Source: Gymnorhina tibicen
Lineage: Eukaryota; Chordata; Aves; Passeriformes; Artamidae
NCBI GenBank assembly: GCA_013399875.1
Contig: VXAZ01005694.1
Coordinates: forward strand, 1,287,331-1,351,330
Reading direction: 5' to 3'
DNA: 64,000 nucleotides
The position numbers and the translations under genes were made by a program. Positions 41,609 to 54,200 of the stretch are shown one piece after another; within the stretch, counting starts at the first letter, position 1, and each line of letters opens with the position of its first letter. Under the pieces are notes generated by a model that saw nothing but the letters and a program-made list of their open reading frames with translations, did no database searches and was not told the DNA's origin.

Positions 41609-44600
41609 ATGAGGTAATGAAAGGGAGAACAGAAGCACGTTAAGTGGAGACAAGTGCACAATAACAGCAAGCAAGCACATACTACAGAAGGTGATAGAGC
41701 TCTTCATTTTTTGGGTCTCTGAACCATTTTACATGCTCAATAAAGAATGGTAATTTTTTTCCTCTTGTCACTTGCAGATCCTATGGTTCTATTTGTCTCT
41801 TTGCTCCTGTTGATTCTCCTTTCTCCTTTGTGATCTGTTCTGTGATCACTGCAGTGTGTGTTTTGGTACTAGGTTCTGGCAGATACAAACTTCCGCTTAT
41901 ATAAAGTTTTGCAAATGTGTCAATGTGGATTTCATTACAGAATTTCTTTTATGAGATTTTTTTTTTTTCAAAATATGAATACAGCCTGTGTTTGTGTTCT
42001 CCCTGTGCCATGGAATGGTTTGGGTTGATCAGTGCACTGGCAGAATCTGGAGACCTCAGAGGACTTGGCTCACTTGGGCTGCAGGTGTCGTTAAAGTGTG
42101 TTTGTAGCCTCCAGTCTTCGTTCTGCTCAGAATTTCTAATTGGGGCAGAACAGTGTTCTTGTCCTCTAATGTTCAGTAAAGCTTTTCTCAAAAAAGCTGG
42201 TGTTTCTGGTCTTTCTTGTGGCATACACAGCATGTTGGCTGAGAAAAATGAATGGGTCCATGTCCTGTGTGATGTCAAAAGCTGATATATCTTGCTGTGC
42301 TAAGGCAACCGATTTGTTTTATCCCCGTTTGAAGTCATAGAAATAAAGTTTTGTGGAAGTGTCATTCTGGTAATTTTAGGAGCCTTTTTTTGTTATTGTT
42401 GTTTTTTAAATAGGCACTTTTCTCAGGTTATTAGATAGTGTTTGCAGAACTCTGGGGAAGTCCAGCTTGTAAAACTGGGTGGGAACTAACTTTAGGATGG
42501 ATTTTTATGTCGAAATGTAACATCAGGCACAGCTTCAAAGCACTTCAGATGAGGGAATGACATTCAACTTTGTTGCTCCATTACATGGTGGTGTGAGAAT
42601 GACACCTATCCAGATGTCCTACTATTATTCCCTTATCATCCTATGCGGAGACAGCTACCTCTTCCTTGGTATAATTTCCTTTTTTTTTTTTCTTCCAAAG
42701 AAGAGTGTTGATCTGTTTCTTGGTCTCTTTCTTTGTTAGTGTTCATTCAGTGTAGGGGCTGCTGGGATCAAAGAGTTGTGTATGACAGCAGCAGCAAAGT
42801 ATGGTTTTTGAGTTGTCATAGATAAAAAGGCTGTATTTTGTAGGTCAAGTACTTTCAGTAGTCGTGTTGTGGCATTGAAGAAATGGTTCGTAGTAAGCAA
42901 TGTGCACATTTTTCTTTCTGTACCTTGATGTGAATTTGGGAACCAAAATATTTTCTGTAAGTTCTTCTGTATTTGTATGTTTCCATGTTCTTGGATATAA
43001 TCAGCATTTCTTCTCAAGCTGTTTTTCTTGACATGAGTGTTCTATGAACTGTTTGTGTATGTGCCGAGAACAGGTTCTTGTGTTTGCAGCCAGGTTCATA
43101 TTTGGTTTCTCCTTCTCCCACTTTTGGCCTAGCTTGGGAGGGAGGATAGACAGGAAAGAGGTGGAGACCCAGGACTCTCTCCCATGTGGTGAGCAGAAGC
43201 TCACCAAATGAAGTTTAATAGGTTTATTAAAACACAGTTTTTTGACTGCTTATTTGCTTGTGCCTTGAATGTTATGAACGGGAACAGATCTAAATACCAT
43301 CTTAAAACATACTGTGGACAGTGCTGACGTGCCCCTTTTCCATCTGGTGCAAAAGGGAAGCTGCAAACAATGGCAGCCACGCCTTTGTCCTCCTGCTTTC
43401 CCCTTCTTGGTCTGCATAACATGGAGCTAAAATAGTTGCCGGTTTTGGCTTTAGCTTTTCTTGTCAAAATTGTCCTCTTTTTGCCATCTGTTTCACACGC
43501 TTATCACTGCCCTAAAGCTGCACTTTTTGATACCTGTGATCACTTAGAAAGTCATGAACATATTGTAGAAAATCTATTTCTTCAGTTTTAGCTAAAAGAA
43601 AAAGAAATTAAATGTTGGAAATTAAAACAGACCTTTTTCATTTGTTGGAATAAAGATTTTTTTGTGTGGCTTCCTAAAGAAGGAAGGCTTACGGGATTGA
43701 GCCGTTTGTTCATCTGCTTTTCAGTTCATCCTTAATAACTTTTGAACAATTTCATCCAGATTCAACGAGGAGTAAGAGTCTCAAAGGTAATTGGTTTCCT
43801 ACAAGAAAACTGGAGGCTGGGTGGAGGAGAGAGACAAAAATAGGTGTCCCCACTGTCTGCAGCATAAGCTTAACTATAATCTGTGCTTAGGCTTTTGCTA
43901 GCCAAGTTGCAAGTGTGTCCTGGCTGCCTGGGTACTGCAGTAATCTTGGAGTTTCCAGAGTGTGTTACTGAGTCTTGCTTAGGCAGAAGCTACAGAAGGG
44001 GCCGTGAAAGGGAGGCAAGGGCACAGGGAGTGTTGCTGGAGAGTAGTTTTATGGTCATGGAACAGTCTGCTTTCAGATTCCACACGGTATTACCGCTTCT
44101 TCTTCTTGATGTCTGACTTCTCAGAGATTTGTCTGTCAAGGGTGCATCTGTGGTGTTTGCCTGGCCATGAAATAACTCAGATGTAAGAAAGCATTTACAT
44201 GGTGCTCAGAGAAACTCAGCATTGTGAAGTGCTGCTGGGCAGTTACTTTGGCACATGTTTTATTCACTCCTGGTTTAGGCTAGAGGGAACAAGCTGTGAA
44301 TGTAGATGGAATTAACTCAATAATTTCTGATGGGTAAAAAGAGATTGCTGAAAAACACATTCCCGTAGCATTTTATTTTTTTTTCCCAGGCTCAAGTCGT
44401 TGCTTGAATGAACACTTTTAACAAAATTAGGATGGAAATGTAGAGGAGGGTGGTGACTTGAATAATGGGGGTTTATTTGCCTGAAATATATAAACTGTGC
44501 ATTTGCAACACTTGCTGCAGAGCATCAATTTGTACAACCAAATTCATTGTGTGTAGAATTTGCAAAATCTCTTCTTATCTCTTGTCTTTGGCAGAAGTAG

Positions 44601-45751
44601 GGCACTGGGCTTATCTTTCTCATGTATGCATTTGATAAAATATTCATATTCCTGCATCTGTGGTGACTGTGGGAAGGAACCACCACCTGGAATTATTCAC
44701 TGCCTGCATCTCTGTGTTTTCCATTGGTTTCTTTTGTCCTGGGCGAGTACTGGAGATCCTAAGGCTACTTGGAGCCATGAGTCAGTGACAGCCTCCTGCT
44801 ATTATTGTAAATAGCAACGTGAACACTGTTCTTGCATGCGTTTTTCCACGGGCTTTGTCTTCCTCGCCCAACGCCGCAGCCAAGGAATTCACAGAGCATC
44901 TGAGTCAGCAATCAGCTGCCTCGAGACAAAACACGCAGGATACTGCAGACTTGCAGAACAGCCAGCAAGGCACACAAGTACCCTGGAAACCTGGCAAATA
45001 ATTCTTGCCTGCCCTTGCTTCCCTCCTGCAATTTCCATGTTCTCTGACGTGTTGCTCATGGGTTCCAAGGGCTCGGGGTGTTTCCATCAGGAATGCAGAG
45101 TTCTAGGGAGTGACCTAATGTGGTGACTGAAGCCTCGGTGTTTCACCTGCGGGCATAACTGATTTCCCAGGCCGTGTGAAACGGGGCGGCAGCAGAGCTG
45201 CTGTGCTGAGGTGCCCCTCGGAATGTGCTGGCTCAAATGACCTGCTCTCTGCAGGTTTGGCTCCTGGCTTGGCAAACCTCGGACACAGAGCAGTAAGTTC
45301 CTAGAGTGAAAGGAGGTTGGGTCATTGAGCAGTGCAAAACCAATGCCACTTCACTTGGTGAAAACTATGGGAGAAGCAAGAGTAAGAAATGATCCCTGTG
45401 TTGTCCTTACATCTGGGTTTATCAGTAGTGGAATGTGGACTAACAGGCCTAAATAGTGACTCCACTTAATTTAGGTTTTGGAACTTCTGTTGCTTTTTCT
45501 GAAGAAGTCTCAGTCATCCAAAGCGCTGGTGTAAAGTGAATGTTTGGGTGGCAGAGTGGGGGGACCATAAGAGAAGAGTATTCAGCTTGGAATGTTGTGC
45601 TGATTAATGAGGCATATGACTTTAGCCTGTAGGTATTTTATTGTGTTTGTATGATAGAGACACACTGAAATTACTCCTTCAGAGTTAGAGGTGTTGTGTT
45701 GGAGTTCATTATAATATTCTTCTTGAGAGCAAAAGAGGAGACACAGGCTGT
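41609..45751 (+). other. MICAL3: MICAL3 intron 1, fourth part; no gene seen
   Basis: Non-coding, AT-leaning, with short T-runs such as 41958-41968 and 42680-42691. No domain-bearing open frame, RNA gene or named repeat recognised. Confidence 0.55.
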
Positions 45752-46083
45752 CCACAGTACCTGATGGGGCCAGAAGAGAGGTGGAGAGGGACTTTTTACA
45801 GGGACATGAATGATAGGACAAGGAGGAATGGCTTCAAACTGTTAGAGGGCAGGTTTAGATTGGATATTGGGAAGAAGTGCTTTCCTTTGAGGGTGCTGAG
45901 ACACTGGCACAGCCTGCCCAGAGAAGCTGTGGATGCCTCATCCCTGGAAGTGCTCAAGACCAGTTTAGATGGAGCTTTGAGCAGCCTGGTCTAGTGGGAG
46001 ATGTCCCTGCCCATGGCAGGGGGGTTGGAACTATGTGACCTTTAAGGTCCCTTCCAAACCAAACCATTTTAGGGTTCTATGAC
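45752..46083 (+). repeat. CR1 LINE fragment, plus strand, about 330 bp
   Basis: Follows the CR1 3' region from 'cagtacctgatggggcc' through 'gtggagagggactttttaca', 'tttagattggatattgggaa', 'agacactggcacagcctgcc' and 'atccctggaagtgctcaaga' to 'aaccattttagggttctatg'. The 76-residue open frame inside it (45764-45994) is just the read-through typical of this CR1 region and not a host gene. Confidence 0.95.
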
Positions 46084-47828
46084 TTAGGCCTCTGTAGTGG
46101 TGCAGTGGTTTCCCTGAGGTGCGAGCCTGGAGCACATTTCCAGCTTCACAGCAGTGAAGTTAAGACAGAAAATAAGGAAAGCAGTTCCATCCTGCTTAGT
46201 GAGCAGTACTGATATGGACATGGGCATCACTATCAGCCAGTTAGAAGAACAGCTTCATAGGTACCGAGTCCTCCAGGGCAGTTGTCCTAATAAAGTTAGA
46301 ATTGCATCCTGCACTGTAACCCATTGTTGTACTTTGACTTTTGTAGGAACTTCTATTTTTAAAAACTACTAGTTTGTGACTGTATGTAAAGGTTTCCAGG
46401 TGTCCTTTGCTATTTCTAAACATAAACAATAAACACCATGTTAGGCTGAAAAGCAGGAGTGCCCAAATAAACTGCTGCAGAGCTGTCATACGGGAGGGGA
46501 AGAGACATGAGCTGTAATGTTTGACTTGGCTTCCTGTCTGCTGGAAGCAGGAAAAGAGCTGGTGAGAATCTAAAAAGTTTTATCCAAGTCCACATATTTC
46601 CCTTTTTACCTTAATACCCTTTGCTAAAAAAACAAAGGGCAAAAAGCACCTCAGAAGTGCTTTCACTTCCATAGTTCGTGAGTGAGTTCCCATGCTGCCT
46701 TCATATCTGAAGGCAAACAGCTATTATTTCTCAGAGACCAGGGTAATCTAGTGTATGTACTTAGTATTGTGTATAAAAGAAAGAAAAAGGTTTATTATAC
46801 GTAAAAGCGAGAGAGAGGAAGAGAAGATACCTATTCTTTAAACAAAATCTCTAATTGTGGTCCAGACAATTAATTCTGTAGGTCTCCAGCCTGCTTCTGA
46901 GAGATCCCAGAAACGAGTAGCAGAGCTCATGATAGCAGATCCGCCCCAGCAGATTAAAGCAGACCTCAGCTACCACCTAAAATTTTGTATGGACCTGCAT
47001 ATCAAAAGAAGCTGAAAACCACAGAATAGAGGAGTTAGTATAGGAATCTTGGAAGGATCATGCACCAGCCACATTTCACTCTTAGGCTGCTCACTTACTG
47101 ACAGAAATACATGTATAGGCTGTAGGTAAGGGAAATGTTTATACTGCTTGATGCAATGCAGACAGGCTTTCTTTTTTCAGTCTTTACATATTTTCCTAAG
47201 AAATTGATTACTAATAGCGGGTTTAACTTATTTTTAAAAGTATGGTAACCATCACTGTGCAAAAACCAGTCTTGACAGGCGCTCTATATCAGCTTGTGCT
47301 ATGCCATCCTCTCTCATCTTTATTTATCGTGACCAAAGGCACATGTCTTTTTAGAATGAAGGAACCAAAGCTTATTTTACTGGTGGAGTACCAACTCTTG
47401 AAGTACTTTGTGGCAGTAGTGTTTTTAAGACCAGCCCGTAACCATTGCTGTGGTGTTACACAGTAACTGCGACATAGCAGGTCTGCCTGTTTTGTTTTAC
47501 AGCCTCTGCCCTCTCCCAGCATCGTGGAACATCTGCCTGTTTACTTGTAACTTCTCTGCTCTTCATGCAGAATGAGTTTTGATAAAACTTCCAACGCACT
47601 GGCTCAGGTTAAAGCATTTTGTGATTTAATAGAAATGTGAGATGTGCTGCTGTCTGCAGTGAGGCTCAGTGAACTCTGCTTCAGTCAGCTTGGGCAGAAA
47701 TCCTTGGGATATCAGTCAGCTGAGAACCAACTGGGAATATGGGCTCTCAGTTCAGCAGGCTTAGACAAAATTTTGGAACGAAAAAGAAAGAGCAAGTTCA
47801 GTTACGCTTTCTTCTTTTTATTTTATAG
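46084..47828 (+). other. MICAL3: MICAL3 intron 1, last part
   Basis: Non-coding sequence ending in a pyrimidine-rich tract, 'ctttcttctttttattttat', and an AG at 47827-47828 that serves as the likely acceptor of the first coding exon. No repeat or gene recognised. Confidence 0.6.
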
Positions 47829-47940
47829 GTTAATAATGCTTGTACGCCAGAGGTGAAAGTGGCTCAGCGGAGCACCATTGGGAAATCTGGCAGACTGGAA
47901 GAGCACAGCTGCCCCCCTGGGTAGCTGCCACGTGTGAAGC
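47829..47940 (+). other. MICAL3: MICAL3 5' UTR part of the first coding exon
   Basis: The 112 bases lie between the best acceptor (AG 47827-47828 after a long pyrimidine tract) and the start codon. An in-frame TGA sits at 47935-47937, so the frame cannot be open further upstream. A weaker acceptor at 47849-47850 would shorten the UTR. Confidence 0.6.
47836..47856 (+). other. MICAL3: Possible short upstream ORF in the MICAL3 5' UTR
   Basis: If the exon begins at 47829, the 5' UTR contains an ATG at 47836 followed by five sense codons and TGA at 47854-47856 (MLVRQR). It ends 84 bases before the main start, leaving room for re-initiation. If the acceptor is instead the AG at 47849-47850, this uORF is lost from the mRNA. 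Confidence 0.35.
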
Positions 47941-48204
47941 ATGGAGGAAAGTAAAAACGAGAAGGTGAACCAGGCTCATGTTCTCTTCGACAGATTTGTC
48001 CAGGCTTCCACCTGCAAGGGGACTCTCAAGGCTTTCCAAGAGCTCTGTGACTACCTAGAACTAAAGCCCAAGGACTATCGTTCCTTCTATCACAAACTCA
48101 AGTCCAAGCTCAATTACTGGAAAGCCAAAGCCTTGTGGGCCAAATTGGATAAAAGAGGCAGCCATAAGGACTACAAGAAGGGGAAAGCATGCGCCAACAC
48201 GAAG
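47941..48204 (+). CDS. MICAL3: MICAL3 coding exon 1 (residues 1-88)
   Basis: Encodes the start [20 protein letters not shown] and the helical N-terminal segment up to [10 protein letters not shown]. The start is supported by an in-frame TGA two codons upstream and by a strong Kozak context (A at -3, G at +4). The exon is 88 whole codons and ends at a good donor, AAG|GTAAGA. Lysine-rich helices here ([20 protein letters not shown]) precede the FAD-binding fold and are typical of MICAL proteins. Confidence 0.96.
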
Positions 48205-51200
48205 GTAAGAGGTTCAGCCACCATGGTCCAGGCAGCTATTACCCAGTCTCTCTGGAATACACAGTAAAAAGGTATGGATGTAGAAAGACGTCGCCTGGTG
48301 TCACTGTAAGCCCAGGGAAGTTTCAGGAATGTTCTCACCATTTTAGCATTTGATCAGCAATCGGAAATTCCTTTTGTCACCACCAGATTTGACTGGCCAC
48401 CCGAATGTTTGTATTTTATTCAGAAGAAGCAGCCAGCAAGTTTTTACCTTGTGAGTTTTTGTGGCATCGGTCCTAGAGATGGCTTGGAAAATCTTAATTG
48501 GTGAACCTTTAATCTTGGTCGACTTTCTTTTGCATTTTGACAGTACAAGGAATGTGTGCTGTTGGAGTCTAGGGTACAAAATATGCACGTTTGGAAATTT
48601 CCAGTTTTAACTTGAAAATTCTCATGACTCTCTCAAGAAAACTGAACTTTTCTGCCAATTTGGCAAAACAGACTGTTTCCCGTTATTTAGAAAGTGATCA
48701 TTTATATTCTAGGTTCAAAGAAAAAAAATATGCTGTGGAAACTCATACCAATTCTTTTTAAAAGATTGGTATGTGTGGTATTTACTGCAGGAATTCCTGC
48801 TTTTACACACACAGAGCATTTTACTTTTTTTTTAACCTGAATTATTGTGAGCTGGCATTTTGGTGCTGTACCCCCTTGGACACTGCAGTTTGAAAGCAGT
48901 TCTTTATATCATTTATTGATGTGTGAATAGAATAGGTTGGTTTTGTAAATAATCAAGCACTCTTTTCAAAAAAGGCAAATAGTGCAGAATAGGATAAAAT
49001 TAGAACAGGATTCTGTCTTCCTTCATTGAGGACAATAGATGCTGCTCTTTCTCTTGAATAGTCACCTTTTGAGAGAAGGAAATACTTTAATTGGAGGAAT
49101 TAATGATTAATTCCTCAGTATAGAATTGAGGGAGAAATACATCTCATTTAGAGAATGTCACTTCAGATCTGTGGACTTATACTTTCCCCCAACTAGATAT
49201 TAGGAAGTTATGTTAGTTTCTTAATTATTTATCTTGTTTCACTTTCCAGTGGCCATTTTCCTATGGATGGAGGCATTTATAATGAATTAGAAGAGTAACA
49301 CTTGGTAAACTGAAACTCAAGCAGTTGGGCACTGTTGGTAGTCACAGTGGGCAGTAGCTTCAACACCCCAAAAATCCAACCATTTTTAAGGTTTACATTT
49401 TTCAGGCAACACAAAAAAGGAAGGATTTGCAGGAAGATAAACGTAGTGCTGTGAGCATCATGGAGAAAAATTCTAAGTTTTCTGTGAAACTGATTGCCCT
49501 GTGTGTTCATTAGATTCAGGAATTGCTCTTATTTTGAGGGAAGCGTAATGGGTTGAACTGAACCAGGGTCTCTAAGTCTGTGAAATGAAGATAGGTGGTT
49601 TATGCTTTTGTGAGAAAGAGATGGAGGGAGCAAGATGTAGAGGTCTTTTAACTTACTTGAATAACAGACTATAAGAGTGATTTTTGCATCTCAGCTCTGA
49701 CTGTATTTGTTAACAGTGTGGAGAAGGTTGCTTCAATAACAGAGATGAAACATTAAAAAAGAGGTGTAATGGGAGGATAAGTGGATAGTGCTTGATTGTG
49801 AGAGCATATGAAAAACCAGATGTGAGTGGAGGGTGATATCCAGCTATGAAAGGCATTCAGAGAATTGAGTGTGACATTTATCTTGAAGGGAAGTGGTGAG
49901 CTGAGTTTAGAAGGATGTTGGAGCTCCATTTGGTTGTGTTGGGCTTGAATTAACATCTAGGCAGCCACAAGGAAATGTCAGAAAGGCAGAGATTTTTAGC
50001 TTGGCCAAAAAGCAGCCAGCTCTTGAGTTGGAGAAGTTCTGTGAACTGACAGCTCTGACAAAGCTGATTGAACCAGTGTCTCTGAATGAGGTGATGCAAA
50101 GACAATTTATACAGGAACATCACACATGAGATCATGGGTGAAGCCCCCTGGGAAGTTGGCAGAGAGAGGAGTGAGAGAAATGAGAGTCCTTCAGAAGGTG
50201 CTGTGAAAGAATAGCTGGAGACCCAGAGGAGTACTGAGGCTTAAAAGTCATTAGAAAAGGGTGTGCTTTCAATAAATACATGTAACCAAGTGTCTTTAAA
50301 ACATCTCTTCAAGTACAGTTAAAGTGGATAAAAGGAGTAAAGCGTCCTGGGTGTGATGTTTGACTGAAGAGGTTGCCAGGGATTTTGTATCATCCAAAAG
50401 CTTAACTTATTTCATACACCAAAGCCAAGTTAGAGAGAGTTAAAATGGAATTGGAGAACTGGGATCAAGAGAGTGGTTGTAGAAGTAGCATGTGGTGAGG
50501 TGGTGGTGAGATAACCAGAGAGGCTCATGAGGTCATGTGTGCCTGTCCCTCACTGACTGATTGAGAGAGAAACCTCAGAACTTGCTCGTGTTGGTGTGAA
50601 TGGGAGTGGGCAATGACTGCAGCGGACATATTTTTTAAACTAAATTTCACTATGTATTCCTCTTACCTTTTCATATATGTTTCTATTAATTTTTTGTTTC
50701 CTATCCTAAAGCTATGTGCCATTAAATGCTTAAATGTAGTTCCTAAGAGATAATCATAACTGTTCAAAGCAGAGGCCTTTTGAGAACTGAATCATGTCTG
50801 ATTTGATGTTTCCTAACTCACTTAGCTTTATATTCCTAGTGTTTAATGTAATTTGCAAACTGCTGATTAAAAGGTACAGAAATTTAAGTGGGCATGTGGA
50901 GATGCTAGAATTTAAAATAAAGATTAGGGTTTTATCCATGTCAGAACACAAGTCAGTCATGTCTTTAGGAAGCCTGGCTTCTGTACACTTGAACATAAAC
51001 CAGTTCTGAAGTTTTCATACTTTGTAGGATAGCTCTTAACTGCCCATTTAAAAATTGTTAAGGGATGAGGTGCTGTGCCTGGAGCTGGGAAGTTTGTGCA
51101 CATGGCCAGCATCCAGGCTAACCAGAACTCAGATAATCAGAGTTCATGAAAGCAAGTTTTGGACGTGATGGGTTGTTCAAATGTAAATAGTTACAAATGG

Positions 51201-54200
51201 TGCTCTCTCTTCATTGGTCATACAGAGAATACAGCATTTCAGTTTGCATTTAATGTTCCATTACCATGGCGTTGTTACTGGAAACTTAACATAATCTGTC
51301 TGAAAGATCTTGAGCAAGAAGTGTTTTTGGGGGGTGAGACAGCTTCAGTGCAGGGAGTTGCAGCAATTGCTTGGAGTCAACGAGGGGAAAGGGAACAAGG
51401 AATAACAGTAGCTGCCTTTATTTGGCTGTACTTGGCATCTCACGGAGTTACTGCTGCCTGAGAGGATCAGAAGGTGGGTTTTTATGAGACATCTGAAACT
51501 GGAAGAAGCATTAGAGGTGGGAAAAAATATTTTGTGTTTTTAATTGTGCTTAGAATTTGTTTTATAACAAATAAATGTAATTTAATGTTTTTGTGATGGT
51601 GTTAAAAAAAAGGCAACTTTTGGTGTAAAAAAAAAGGCAATTACTTACCTGATTTTTTTTTATTCAGAACATCTGGAATATTAAACATAACCTAAATGCT
51701 TTTAACCACATCCTACTATGAGGGCAGGGAGGAAGGACAGAGAAGAAGAAAACCTTTTCGTTCCTGTGACAAAATTTCAGGCAACTAGTTTATAATTTCA
51801 TGAGACCTGAGTTTGAATAGTCTGATTTTAGTACAATTCCTTTGCTGTTGTATGCTCCATCATAAATATTTTATAAGTGGAAGTTTATCAAAGAATGAAA
51901 GTCGCCCAATTCAGTGTGTTCTTATTGCTTATTGAAATCCAGGCTCTTTGAAGATTGTAGTTGTCAGCCAAGCAAAATTATTACCTGGATAAATATGATA
52001 TGCTGAGCTGATGTTCCAAAAAGTTTAAAAAAGGAAAGATAAGTTGGTGTTTGGGAGTCACACTTACTTACAAAGAAAGCAATATTAAACTGGAAGAATA
52101 TAGTAGATCCTAATTGAGGATCCCTTATATCAAATTACAAGATGGACATGTGTTCAATATACACTTTTATTTAGGTATGTATTAGCTCAGGGGGTTGGGC
52201 TTGCCTTTTGTTCCAAATGCTTTCAGGTTCCTGAAGCTATTGAAGAAGCAGAGGTGTTATTATTCCCTTCCCTTTCCTCTAGACTTGGATCTCTGCCCTC
52301 AGATTTATGTGACTTCTTATCTTACTCAGTAGTCTTACTGAGTGGAGATTTGCATGTCAGTAGCGATGTCATCACTGCTGTGACTTGTACTGGTGTTCCA
52401 TCGTCAGGCTTTGTATTGGCAGTTTCATGGTGCTTGCAGAGTTTGTGCCCCAGTGAATAAGTGGTGAGAGCGTGGCAGCCTGTAAAAATTGTCAGATGGG
52501 GATGACCATGGAACACAAGGTTGTGCTTTGGGATTGGCTGTTTATCAGGGCACTGGCTCACGGTTCAATTTTGGCATACTTAGGAATTTCTCAAAGAGCT
52601 TTCTTGTGCAGCCGTAAGGATCTGGAAAAGAATCACACGGCAGCAGCAGCCACCTCTGCAGCAAGGTCTTTATTCCGTGTCTCTGGTTTACTCGCTAGAA
52701 ATCAAAGTACAATAGTGATATGATGAAATGGACCGTGTGCTGTATTTGTGTGACTGCACGTACCAACACTTGCTCTGTGGAGCTCGGTTTCTGTGGGTAA
52801 GAGGTGTCTACTGACTATCTTGGCTTTTTAATCTGAAATTATTTTGCTGTATCATTCTGTTCTCAGAAGGTACTTCAACACTAGGCACTGCGCACGTATT
52901 TTATGTGCTCAAGTTGTTTATTAGCATCTGATGGTGTTTGTGAGTAGAGTGGAAAAAGATAAGAGAAGGTGAAAGACCTTTGATACGACAAAGGTTGGGT
53001 TGGAGAAAAGATTTGTCTGGTCACACAAAGTTTGTATTTACGTGATGTTTGCTTCCCTGAAGTCTCCTTTGCTGCAGTAGTAGAAGCACCAAAGCACCAA
53101 CAAAGGCATAAGTCAGAGTGCTCTGACTTGGCTATTCTGTGTTATTCTAAATGATGGTGTTTATAAAAACATTAGTATCTCGTGTTTATCTGCTGTAGCT
53201 GTTGCAATGCTACTGCTGATATTCTTAAGAAAGGCCAACTCAGGGTTTGGGAGATGAGAGGAAAACTTGTCATTGCTCCTTTTTTGAATTTTTTATTTTA
53301 ATTTTTTTTTTTTTTAAGAAAAAAAAAATGGAACGTGGGAGGGAGAAGCCTTCAGAAATATTGCAGTGCTCCCAGTACTTGGTATAGCTTGGAGAGTATG
53401 ACTTGGTAGCTCTTCTAAGAGCAAGGATTGCAAGCACACAACATACTTGCCTGCTTCCTCAGTCTTTTCACTGCTCTGGAATATGCTTCATTTTCAGGTT
53501 GTGGTTACTGCTTTAACCGTATCAATGACAGAATTTGGCAGGTAGAAATAGAAAGACTGATCTGAAATTTCAGCTTATGCTTCAGACAAAGAGCACTTAC
53601 TCCTAAGAGCCGTGGGATGCTTGGAAGCTGCAGAAATATCCATTTCCTCCAAGGACTGCCCAGTTAACTCAGTGCTGGTTGCTTTGCAGTGTCTGATAAT
53701 TGGGGCTGGACCCTGTGGCCTTCGTACAGCCATCGACCTGTCGTTCCTGGGAGCCAAGGTGGTGGTCATCGAGAAGAGGGATGCCTTTTCCCGCAATAAC
53801 GTGCTGCACTTGTGGCCGTTCACCATCCACGACTTGAGGGGCCTCGGCGCCAAGAAGTTCTACGGCAAATTCTGTGCGGGATCCATAGACCATATCAGTA
53901 AGTACAGCCCCTTCTGGACACAGCAGCACTGCTTCTTCCTGGGGAGAAGGAGCTGAGGCTGTGGGGTAATGGAAGTTCAGCCTGCACCAGTCCCCGCTCT
54001 CAAGTTGTTGTGGTACAATGCAGCATTGCCTTCGTGTCATTCATTCTGGGCTAGTCATGAGATTAAAACACACAATGTTTATCTGTCATCTTTTAGACAT
54101 TCCCAAGGCATAGCTTCTTCCTACACTGAAAAGTACACTTAAAGCTCAAACTGGGTGGTTTTTTTTTTGATGGATAATTTTTCTGTTTTTTGCTGGTACA

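Larger units (their letters stand above)
48205..53689 (+). other. MICAL3: MICAL3 intron 2
   Basis: A 5.5 kb GT-AG intron, phase 0 (GTAAGA donor; TTTGCAG acceptor). It contains two strong short palindromes (48744-48773 and 49094-49116), a purine-rich stretch of about 1 kb (about 49540-50620), a small tandem repeat (51598-51640) and a T/A-run inverted tract (53279-53328). No exon or named transposon recognised. Confidence 0.85.

Noticed and set aside
45764..45994. 76-residue open frame
   Set aside because: Lies wholly inside a CR1 3' fragment and reads like the usual CR1 read-through peptide; not a host gene.
48744..48773. MicroRNA hairpin
   Set aside because: The stem is only about 14 bp with a loop of one or two bases, too short for a pre-miRNA.
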